A stretch of DNA of 17,330 nucleotides from Methanofastidiosum sp964630765 (GTDB taxonomy: Archaea; Methanobacteriota_B; Thermococci; Methanofastidiosales; Methanofastidiosaceae). Every line of letters starts with the position of its first letter. Positions within the stretch are counted from its first letter, which is position 1. The stretch is from NCBI GenBank assembly GCA_964630765.1, contig CAZVXE010000032.1, forward strand, positions 1 to 17,330. The letters are read 5' to 3'. Both the position numbers and the translations under genes were made by a program. The notes beneath the pieces are model-generated. The model had not been told where the DNA came from. It saw only the letters and a program-made list of their open reading frames with translations, and did no database searches. Positions 6,589 through 12,205 of the stretch are shown piece by piece.

Positions 6589-6918
6589 TTGCCGGATGAT
6601 GCTGAAGCCATAAAGAGGAGGAAGTTAGAAGAACTTCAACAGCAAGCGTTAGCTGATGAACAGGCTAGACAGCAGAAGGTTGAATTTGAGTTACAGAAAC
6701 AGCAAATCTTGCGTGCCCTTCTCTCCTCTGAAGCCAGAGAGAGGCTTACTAGGGTCAAGATGGCGAGAAAAGAAGAAGGCGAGCAGATAGAGCTTCTTCT
6801 GATTCAGCTCTACCAGCAAGGAAAAATCACAAAGCAAGTTGACGATGCGATGTTAAAGCAGATCCTCGAAAGAGCTCTTATGAGCAACAAGAAGGAGTTT
6901 AAGATTCGAAGGATCTAG
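6589..6918 (+). CDS. PDCD5-family DNA-binding protein
   Basis: This 109-residue, highly charged helical protein matches the archaeal PDCD5 (DNA-binding, TFAR19-like) family. It has an N-terminal helix rich in Glu/Gln/Arg (AIKRRKLEELQQQALADEQ), the core ILRALLSSEARERLTRVKM, and the C-terminal ISNKKEFKIRRI-like end (MSNKKEFKIRRI). It is a standard companion of S19e in archaea and is presumed to bind nucleic acid; its exact role is not established. The start is TTG at 6589 with GTGAT a few bases before. It lies 12 bases after the S19e stop and six bases before the next gene, so co-transcription is likely. Confidence 0.92.
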   Translation: MPDDAEAIKRRKLEELQQQALADEQARQQKVEFELQKQQILRALLSSEARERLTRVKMARKEEGEQIELLLIQLYQQGKITKQVDDAMLKQILERALMSNKKEFKIRRI

Positions 6919-6923
6919 TCGTT

Positions 6924-7532
6924 ATGGAGACGGCTGTATTATTTTCCGGGGGGAAGGATTCCTCCCTTACCAATATTTTTCTAAAAAAAATACTTCCTTG
7001 CGAAATTACAAATTACACGATAACATTTGGCATAAACTCCAACTGGAAATATGCTGAAGAGACTGCAAAGGCACTTGAATTTCCTTTTAAACTTTTTGAA
7101 ATTGATAAGGAATTACTTGAAAAGGCCGTTGATAGAATTGAAAAGGATGGATTTGCAAATGACGGCATTACTTTCCTCCACAAATGGGTTATAGAGTCTT
7201 TTTTAGAGGATGTAACTGTTGACATGATAGCGGATGGAACTAGAAGGGATGACAGAAGTCCTAGATTAGAGCTTTCTGACATGAGGCGGATTGAAGATAA
7301 GTATGATGTAGCCTATGTAGCGCCTCTTATGGGTATAAGCTACAGGATACTAAAACCGATATGCCACTCACTATTCTTCATAGAGGAAGGGCCCACCGAT
7401 CTGATTAAAAAAAGTGATTACGAATCCGAGATAAAAGACTTGATGAGGCAAAGAGGCCTTTATCCGTACGATTTTTTCCCAAAGCACTCCCAGAGCAGAG
7501 TTATTGGGTATAAAGACCGATACGCATTCTAG
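6924..7532 (+). CDS. PP-loop ATPase (adenine nucleotide alpha-hydrolase superfamily)
   Basis: This 202-residue protein has the PP-loop SGGKDSS at residues 8-14 and a Rossmann-like alpha/beta core, which places it in the N-type ATP pyrophosphatase superfamily. Members adenylate a substrate and include tRNA thiolases, tRNA-lysidine synthase, NAD synthetase, asparagine synthetase and QueC. Further conserved-looking segments are DGTRRDDRSPRL (about 104-115), LMGISYRILKP and the C-terminal HSQSRVIGYKDRYAF. Archaeal genes of this type often sit in the S19e-L39e neighbourhood and lack a defined substrate. No CxxC pairs of the tRNA-thiolase type are present. A tRNA- or ribosome-linked modification is a reasonable guess from context only. 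The start is an ATG five bases after the PDCD5 stop. Confidence 0.85.
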   Translation: METAVLFSGGKDSSLTNIFLKKILPCEITNYTITFGINSNWKYAEETAKALEFPFKLFEIDKELLEKAVDRIEKDGFANDGITFLHKWVIESFLEDVTVDMIADGTRRDDRSPRLELSDMRRIEDKYDVAYVAPLMGISYRILKPICHSLFFIEEGPTDLIKKSDYESEIKDLMRQRGLYPYDFFPKHSQSRVIGYKDRYAF

Positions 7533-7556
7533 CAATTATTCTAATTAATCCAATTG

Positions 7557-7562
7557 TTTTTT
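7557..7562 (+). terminator. Oligo-T terminator of the S19e operon
   Basis: Six consecutive T residues lie 25 bases after the PP-loop ATPase stop, in an A/T-rich setting and ahead of the next promoter. This fits archaeal oligo-T termination. No stable hairpin is associated. Confidence 0.4.
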
Positions 7563-7570
7563 CTAAACCC

Positions 7571-7577
7571 TTTATAT
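7571..7577 (+). promoter_or_regulatory. TATA-like box before the 151-residue gene
   Basis: TTTATAT would give a start near 7600 and a leader of about 90 bases. An alternative, ACTATATC (7649-7656), would give a short leader of about 15 bases that just includes the GGTGGTGA SD at 7681-7688. I cannot choose between them. Confidence 0.3.
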
Positions 7578-7692
7578 CTTAGTATTTTTAATTAGAAATT
7601 ATTTAGTTAAATGTTACCTTTATTGTTTATCATTATTAACTAAAATGATTAACTATATCTTCTCATCAATTCCCATAACAGGTGGTGAGTAT

Positions 7693-8148
7693 ATGGCAAT
7701 GTTCGATGGAACTTATGCAAAATTAAAGAACCAGACGGAGCTTGAGATCCTAAAGACTATCCGAACAGCACTCTATGAAGTTGGATACCCTGGAGGAAAA
7801 TATCTTGAAAAACTACAGATAATTACCGCCATATATCAGCTTTACAGGGCAAAGGATTTGGCCAAGGAGCTTCAAACGAAAGGCGATTACCCGTATAAGG
7901 ATCTTATCACATCAATTTCTGTCGATATAGCTGGTCTTTCACGAGAATTCGAATATCTAAGGGACCACCCTTCAATAGATAGGATAGATATTGCAAGGGA
8001 AAAATTATTTGAGATTAGGAATAATATGGTCCAGCTATCAAAAAATGTCGGCGTAACAGATGGAGAGATTTCAAATATACTAAGGGATTATGCCCCACGC
8101 CCAAATGAAGACCTTACAAGTTACCGCCAGAAATCCTATAGAAGGTAA
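7693..8148 (+). CDS. Unrecognised 151-residue helical protein
   Basis: I do not recognise this protein. From the ATG at 7693 it starts MAMFDGTYAKLKNQTELEI and is 151 residues, soluble, mainly helical and mixed in charge, with no membrane segment, no cysteine motif and no nucleotide-binding loop. The segment DHPSIDRIDIAREKLFEIRNNM and its neighbours could form a helical bundle; the C-terminus is Arg/Lys-rich (SYRQKSYRR). A longer frame opens at 7645, but the strong SD GGTGGTGA (7681-7688) four bases before 7693 decides the start. It stands alone between the S19e operon and the G+C-rich intergenic element and has a T7 run after its stop. Codon use looks like that of neighbouring genes, so I take it as a genuine native gene. 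Confidence 0.75.
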   Translation: MAMFDGTYAKLKNQTELEILKTIRTALYEVGYPGGKYLEKLQIITAIYQLYRAKDLAKELQTKGDYPYKDLITSISVDIAGLSREFEYLRDHPSIDRIDIAREKLFEIRNNMVQLSKNVGVTDGEISNILRDYAPRPNEDLTSYRQKSYRR

Positions 8149-8163
8149 ATTCTTTTCTCTTAT

Positions 8164-8171
8164 TTTTATAA
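8164..8171 (+). promoter_or_regulatory. Possible plus-strand TATA box for the structured element
   Basis: TTTATAAT is centred about 26 bases before 8193-8196, where the G+C-rich dyad region begins. This spacing would start a plus-strand RNA at the first stem. On the other strand CTATTTATAC (8431-8440) could equally drive a minus-strand RNA starting near 8409, so the direction is unresolved. Confidence 0.3.
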
Positions 8172-8174
8172 TGA

Positions 8175-8181
8175 TTTTTTT
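8175..8181 (+). terminator. T7 run after the 151-residue gene
   Basis: Seven T residues lie 27 bases downstream of the stop codon, between the gene and the G+C-rich element. It is a plausible archaeal terminator for the upstream gene. Confidence 0.45.
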
Positions 8182-8194
8182 AAAATAATTTGTT

Positions 8195-8411
8195 TGTCGC
8201 CCACCTAACTAACTCCGAAGCTCATCGTTTGGATATCCTCTCTCCATTCGGTAACTCTCGTGGTGGGCTGATCCCCATCATTGTAACCCCCGAATCATCT
8301 AAGCGATATGCCACATCACCGGGTGACCGTTGACAGGGTATTACCCTTATATTTGCTGTTTCACTCATAGAAGAAAGATTTCCTCTCATGAACCCCTCGC
8401 TATAAGGGTAA
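8195..8411. ncRNA. Candidate structured RNA gene or compact mobile-element remnant
   Basis: This stretch between two convergent genes is about half G+C over 8221-8340, against very A/T-rich flanks. It is packed with dyads: GCCCACC (8199-8205) with GGTGGGC (8262-8268), enclosing CCGAA (8215-8219) with TTCGG (8247-8251), which encloses the palindrome GGATATCC (8231-8238). Then come TGAT-CCCC-ATCA (8269-8280), TCACCGGGTGA (8316-8326), AGGGT-ATT-ACCCT (8335-8347), and an 11-base pair TTACCCTTATA (8341-8351) with TATAAGGGTAA (8401-8411). In A/T-rich archaea such islands are usually RNA genes. It is not a tRNA, 5S or SRP RNA by any motif I know, and I see no RNase P core. The minus strand holds a 55-codon frame (8222-8389) that may be chance. 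Strand unresolved. Confidence 0.5.
8222..8389 (-). other. Short open frame inside the G+C-rich element
   Basis: An ATG at 8389 opens 55 codons to a TGA at 8222-8224. The product would start MRGNLSSMSETANIRV and end PNGERISKR. GAGGGG just before the ATG could be an SD. I recognise no family. A frame of this length is not rare by chance in G+C-richer DNA, and the same bases form strong dyads, so I favour an RNA or a decayed element over a gene. Confidence 0.2.
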
Positions 8412-8412
8412 A

Positions 8413-8450
8413 CAATAGGTTATATTTTTGGTATAAATAGTTACCTATTG
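8413..8450. repeat. CAATAGGT inverted repeat at the PrsW-like stop
   Basis: CAATAGGT (8413-8420) and ACCTATTG (8443-8450) are perfect inverted copies around a 22-base A/T-rich spacer. The right arm contains the last codons and stop of the PrsW-like gene. As RNA it would be a hairpin at the 3' end of that operon; as DNA it adjoins the structured element. Confidence 0.4.
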
Positions 8451-9205
8451 AACTTATAGCCGCATTCTGCGCAGAAGTTTGAGGAAGACAGCACATTTTT
8501 CTTGCATTTAGGGCACTTGAAATTATATTTCTCAGAAGGCTTAAACGGTGATGCAGAAGACATCTCGCCCAATCTTTTTGTTAAGAAATATACTAGAACA
8601 ATTAAGAGTGGCACGAATAAGAGCGCAAGTACTGTCTGAGTGAAGAGAACAAAATTAAACAGTCCGTGTGAAAACGCTGCTATTGCAAGACCTTTAAAGA
8701 CAAGATTATTATTTTTAGGTGATGTAAACTTAGCCTTTCCCACATAATATCCAACTATCCCTGAAAATCCTGCGTGGCCGAGGCATCCTGTTATTGCCCT
8801 CATCAGTATAAGCGAAGGGCCATACTGGGAGATGTACAAGAAATTTTCAAAAGTTGCAAATCCCAAAGCGGCCGTAACAGAATAAATCATCGCATCAACA
8901 GGCTCATCAAACTCCTTTGACTTTAGAGCATATACTCGCATGGCCATGTATTTTGATATTTCCTCTACCGGCCCTATTACAAAAAAAGCAGCAATGAAGA
9001 GCAAAAGAATCCCTGCCTGGTCGATAGAAAATGGTAATAGCAAAGTGTTTAGTATCCCTGCCGGAATTGTCGCAACTACTCCCAGGATAAATGTTATTAT
9101 TATCAATTTTTTTGGCTCGGGCTCATATTTGTCCTTTTTATAAAAAAGCCATACCCACAGCAAACCTGGGGCAAACGCAATTGCAAGCAGTGTTATCGGA
9201 TCCAT
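8441..9205 (-). CDS. PrsW-like intramembrane protease with C-terminal zinc ribbon
   Basis: This 254-residue membrane protein matches the PrsW family of glutamic-type intramembrane proteases, distant relatives of the CPBP/Rce1 group. It has several hydrophobic helices, the motif VEEISKY (80-86, two catalytic-type Glu at 81-82), GFATFEN (115-121), a helix with GH (143-144) and the C-terminal FSHGLFNF (178-185). Bacillus PrsW cleaves an anti-sigma factor; archaea lack that target, so the substrate here is unknown. After the last helix comes a cytosolic-type zinc ribbon with Cys 231, 234, 245 and 248, which is not part of the basic family and suggests an added binding module. The ATG touches the TAA of the DUF4389 gene, with GGTGA nine bases before, so translation is coupled. 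Family assignment is good, activity unproven. Confidence 0.85.
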   Translation of the reverse strand: MDPITLLAIAFAPGLLWVWLFYKKDKYEPEPKKLIIITFILGVVATIPAGILNTLLLPFSIDQAGILLLFIAAFFVIGPVEEISKYMAMRVYALKSKEFDEPVDAMIYSVTAALGFATFENFLYISQYGPSLILMRAITGCLGHAGFSGIVGYYVGKAKFTSPKNNNLVFKGLAIAAFSHGLFNFVLFTQTVLALLFVPLLIVLVYFLTKRLGEMSSASPFKPSEKYNFKCPKCKKNVLSSSNFCAECGYKFNR

Positions 9206-9895
9206 TTAGTCACCTGTTAATGGAGGTCTCTCATCTGTTAATATTGAAATATATGCGCTAACTCTCATATAGAAGTTAATAAATCTTACTGAAAATTCCC
9301 ACAAGCCAAAGTTTTTCTTTGTTGTAAATAGCATATAAAACCACTCGAGGAATACTATGAGGGAGGCTACCATCCCCCATACAGATGCAATTAGGGATAG
9401 GACAAATCCGTAGAAGATTCTTATTAGAAGTTCCACTCTTTTTGAGTCCTTTTCAAAGGAGAATGCAATCTTGCATGGGTAATCTCTGTCTTCACTGGTG
9501 ATAGGTGGTCTTTCATCTGTCAGAAGGTAGCTATATGCAGTCACGTTGAAGTAGAATCTTAAAAATCCGGCCATAAAATCGAACGCCCCCTGATGCTTTT
9601 TTGCATAGATAAGGACATAGAAAAACTGAAATATTTGGGCAAGGCCTGCAACAATCCCCCACGCTTCAATAATTATGCCTAGAACAAAGATATATACAAT
9701 TCTTATAAATAACTCTGCACGTGAAGAGGGTTCGGCATAGACATATGAAAATGTAAATGGATAATTCTTAGTTGATGAGTAGGTATCCCCATCCATTCTT
9801 TTTTTCTCTTCATCATCACCAATAAATGCGTTGCATTCTTTACAATATAGTGTGCTTTCTGGATTCTCGCTACCGCATCTAGGACAGTATACCAT
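9206..9895 (-). CDS. Zinc-ribbon protein with two DUF4389 membrane repeats
   Basis: This 229-residue protein starts with a zinc ribbon (Cys 4, 7, 18, 21) followed by two tandem copies of the DUF4389 domain. Each copy has hydrophobic helices and ends in a nearly identical motif, LLTDERPPIT and ILTDERPPLT. Matching positions include ELFIRIVY/ELLIRIFY, EAWGIVAGL/SVWGMVASL and FYVLIYAKK/FYMLFTTKK, which points to an internal duplication. DUF4389 has no established function. The gene is first in a pair with the PrsW-like protease and abuts it (TAA-ATG). No SD precedes the ATG at 9895, while a TATA-like TATTTAAG sits about 25 bases upstream, so the message is probably leaderless. A role as substrate or partner of the protease is a guess from adjacency. 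Confidence 0.85.
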   Translation of the reverse strand: MVYCPRCGSENPESTLYCKECNAFIGDDEEKKRMDGDTYSSTKNYPFTFSYVYAEPSSRAELFIRIVYIFVLGIIIEAWGIVAGLAQIFQFFYVLIYAKKHQGAFDFMAGFLRFYFNVTAYSYLLTDERPPITSEDRDYPCKIAFSFEKDSKRVELLIRIFYGFVLSLIASVWGMVASLIVFLEWFYMLFTTKKNFGLWEFSVRFINFYMRVSAYISILTDERPPLTGD

Positions 9896-9916
9896 GAATA
9901 TTAAAAAAATATCAGA

Positions 9917-9924
9917 CTTAAATA
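9917..9924 (-). promoter_or_regulatory. TATA box giving a leaderless DUF4389-PrsW transcript
   Basis: TATTTAAG on the minus strand is centred about 25 bases before the ATG at 9895, with no SD in between. The expected transcription start therefore falls at the start codon itself. Confidence 0.5.
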
Positions 9925-9934
9925 GATTTCTTAT

Positions 9935-9941
9935 AAAAAAA
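9935..9941 (-). terminator. T7 terminator after the RDD gene
   Basis: On the minus strand seven T residues lie 15 bases after the RDD stop codon and just before the promoter of the next gene. This marks an operon boundary between the RDD gene and the DUF4389-PrsW pair. Confidence 0.5.
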
Positions 9942-9955
9942 GAAAATAAATAAGA

Positions 9956-10510
9956 TTATTCTTTGACAACAAAGGTGTTGGCAATCTTATCGTGAAGTCC
10001 CTGTTTTTCAGGATTAAATAGAATCCAGATGTATGCCACTAAGTTTAATAGAGGTATAATCTTTATTAGCCATCTTATAAATCCAGGAACTGGGCCTATT
10101 GGCATTGCACCGTTGGTACCTACTACTTTAAGCTTCATCACTCTTTTACCTATTGTTGCACCCTGCATACCATCTAAATATACATAGTATGCGAGAGATA
10201 TCAATACAGTTATGACTGTTCCGATACCGCCTAGATTGAAGCCACTTTCGTAGCCCATACCAGAACCATACCCATAATTAGTTCCTAGTCCTACAAGGCT
10301 TAGTATCCATGCAATGACTCCGAATATTATAGTATCAATAATCCATGCTACTAATCTTGGTAAAAATCCTGCATGTTCATGTGAAAGCCAGTTTCCAGAA
10401 GCGTATGTAGTTTGTTGTTTTACTGGGGCTTCATCTAGTGTTGCTCCACAGTTTTCGCAAAACTTTGCGCCCATTGGATTATCTTTTCCACATTTTCCGC
10501 AAAAAACCAT
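9956..10510 (-). CDS. Zinc-ribbon RDD-family membrane protein
   Basis: This 184-residue protein has an N-terminal zinc ribbon (Cys 4, 7, 18, 21), a short linker and an RDD domain. In the RDD domain Arg 52 and Asp 59 lie in FLPRLVAWIIDTIIFG, and the later segment YYVYLDGMQGATIGKRVMKLKVV carries the third family Asp. Three to four membrane helices are visible. Some RDD proteins have been linked to sodium or small-solute transport; most have no assigned role. A longer frame begins with TTG at 10600 and overlaps the MscS stop, but it has no SD. The ATG at 10510 with GGTGAT (10519-10514) three bases before it gives the natural MVFCGKCG zinc-ribbon start, so I use that. The ribbon layout is identical to that of the DUF4389 protein. 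Confidence 0.87.
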   Translation of the reverse strand: MVFCGKCGKDNPMGAKFCENCGATLDEAPVKQQTTYASGNWLSHEHAGFLPRLVAWIIDTIIFGVIAWILSLVGLGTNYGYGSGMGYESGFNLGGIGTVITVLISLAYYVYLDGMQGATIGKRVMKLKVVGTNGAMPIGPVPGFIRWLIKIIPLLNLVAYIWILFNPEKQGLHDKIANTFVVKE

Positions 10511-10596
10511 TTTATCACCGTATTTATTAGTACCTATTCTTTTAAAAGATTTTCTAACAACCTTGAAAATTTTGTCAAAAAATGATAATAAGAAGT

Positions 10597-11442
10597 TCAA
10601 TTTAATTTGTTATTATCAGACTTCTCATTTGCAAACCAAACAACCCTCTGTGGGAACGGTATGTGAATATCCTCTTTTTCAAGATTTGTCTTGATCTTCC
10701 ACAAAAGCTCCTTTTTTGTCGTATACCACTGTGATGCGGGTGCCCAAGCTTTTACGATAAGTTCAACAGCATTTTCCCCCAGGTTATTAACATAAACATC
10801 TGGGGTGGGTTTCTTTAAAACGAAGGGGTGATCTTCAATCAAATCCCCTATTATTTTTATCGCCTTTTCAGCGTCATCAGTATACCTTATTCCAATTGTA
10901 TACTCAATTCTTCTTGCGATGTTAGCGCTTATATTGATTATATTATTTGTGAATACCTTCTCATTTGGTATTCTTATAAATAGCCCGTCATAGTTCCTTA
11001 GTATTGTCGACATAACTCCTATGTCTTCAACAAAACCCCTTACATTCTCTATTTCAACTTGACTGCCTATCTTAATTGGCCTCTCAGCCATAATAAATAA
11101 TCCAGATATAAGATTTCCAACTATGCTCTGACTTGCAAAACCTATAACTATACCTGTGACCCCTCCTGCAACTAGAAGGCCCGATGTATTGATCCCCAGG
11201 AGGGGGAGTGCTAGAATTATAGCTATTATGATTATCCCATAATAACTTCCTTTAAGCAGGATGCCTAATCTGTCTTTGTCAAACTTGTCCCTTAGAGTTC
11301 TTCTTAAGAACACAGAAAAGCCCTTTGCCAAAATTATAGAGAAAATAAGTACGATAAGAGCCAAAATATATGGGAAGATCCTGTCAGCTTCGATAACTAC
11401 AATAGCCTTTACCAAAGAATCTAAAATTCCATCAAGATTCAA
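10597..11442 (-). CDS. mscS: MscS-family small-conductance mechanosensitive channel
   Basis: This 281-residue protein is a three-helix MscS channel, which opens under membrane tension to release solutes during osmotic downshock. Helices are at about 23-45 and 66-83, and the pore-lining third helix at about 87-115 contains AGGVTGIVIGFASQSIVGN. The beta domain begins ERPIKIGSQVEIENVRGFVEDIG, and the alpha/beta cytoplasmic cage continues to the end. Length is close to E. coli MscS (286). The start is TTG with the run GGAGGAAGGT just upstream; this TTG overlaps the TGA of the DUF432 gene (TTGA), so the two are translationally coupled. DUF432 genes commonly precede mscS in methanogens. Family assignment is firm. 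Confidence 0.95.
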   Translation of the reverse strand: MNLDGILDSLVKAIVVIEADRIFPYILALIVLIFSIILAKGFSVFLRRTLRDKFDKDRLGILLKGSYYGIIIIAIILALPLLGINTSGLLVAGGVTGIVIGFASQSIVGNLISGLFIMAERPIKIGSQVEIENVRGFVEDIGVMSTILRNYDGLFIRIPNEKVFTNNIINISANIARRIEYTIGIRYTDDAEKAIKIIGDLIEDHPFVLKKPTPDVYVNNLGENAVELIVKAWAPASQWYTTKKELLWKIKTNLEKEDIHIPFPQRVVWFANEKSDNNKLN

Positions 11443-12158
11443 ATACCTTCCTCCATAGTATATTTCTTCTGTGAAACAGTAATTTTTGCCGGTTCGAAAA
11501 TTTCAAGAGATTTCTTCATTCCCCTTTTAATCCCGGAATTAACAAACTCAGTTTCCGCAATTTTTTCATTTATTATTTTCATATTGGCCTTCATTGAAAC
11601 AAGATTCTCGTTAAAATAAACTTTCATTTCATGTGAATCAAAAACAGTCTTTGTTATTTCCATCCATGCATCTGTAGTATTAATCAGCTTTAGCTTTATT
11701 ACGCCATTAATTAATGGGTTCAAATCAGTAGGTATTGATGTCAAAACAGGGCTTTTATGATATTTGCATATAACGCCATTTCTTGGGTCCCCATACAGGG
11801 TATACTTTTGTTTTGCAAGGGTGAATACATCCAAGAGGTCATAATTTTTGTGCCCGGAGATGAAAACACCTATATCAACTGGAAAAGTGATATACACATT
11901 GTTTGTTCCCTTCGGCTCAACAAAGACTGATTTTTCATATTCTATCAGTAAGTATGGGGTCACTTGATTGCGAATTTTGTGGGCTTCAATTGGATTTATT
12001 ATAATGCCGCAGTCCTTTGTCAACAGTATTTTCTCTATAGAATCATTAAGGATAGTCCTTTCATAGTGAAGATTATTCCCATCCTTTTTTATTTGAAGAT
12101 GTATCCCGTCTTTTGATATTCTAAGAGGGTTTAGGGGAGATTTGTAATATCCATACAT
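11439..12158 (-). CDS. DUF432 family protein, partner of MscS
   Basis: This 239-residue soluble protein belongs to the archaeal DUF432 family. Typical stretches are the N-terminal MYGYYKSPLNPLRI, NPIEAHKIRNQVTPYLLIEYEKSVFVEPKGTNN near the middle (quoted loosely, about 55-88), and GDPRNGVICKYHKSPV (about 123-138). It is mainly beta with no membrane segment. DUF432 genes are repeatedly found directly upstream of mscS in methanogenic archaea, which suggests a cytosolic regulator or assembly partner, but I know of no demonstrated function. The gene overlaps mscS by four bases. No convincing SD precedes the ATG at 12158, so a leaderless transcript is possible. Family call rests on motif memory and context. 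Confidence 0.75.
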   Translation of the reverse strand: MYGYYKSPLNPLRISKDGIHLQIKKDGNNLHYERTILNDSIEKILLTKDCGIIINPIEAHKIRNQVTPYLLIEYEKSVFVEPKGTNNVYITFPVDIGVFISGHKNYDLLDVFTLAKQKYTLYGDPRNGVICKYHKSPVLTSIPTDLNPLINGVIKLKLINTTDAWMEITKTVFDSHEMKVYFNENLVSMKANMKIINEKIAETEFVNSGIKRGMKKSLEIFEPAKITVSQKKYTMEEGI

Positions 12159-12205
12159 GGCTATCAGATATCATATCTTTACCTTTATGAGTTTTACCCC
12201 AAAAA

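Noticed and set aside
7645..7692. Longer start (ATG 7645) for the 151-residue protein
   Set aside because: No SD precedes it, and a strong GGTGGTGA lies just before the ATG at 7693.
8195..8411. Box C/D guide RNA, 5S, SRP or RNase P RNA in the G+C-rich island
   Set aside because: Sequences such as ATGATG and CTGA occur, but not in a spaced C/D-C'/D' order. GGTGGGCGAC resembles part of 5S rRNA, but the rest does not match, and the SRP and RNase P core motifs are missing.
10511..10600. Longer RDD frame starting with TTG at 10600
   Set aside because: It overlaps the MscS stop, has no SD and adds a basic stretch unlike the family; the ATG at 10510 has GGTGAT and yields the standard zinc-ribbon start.
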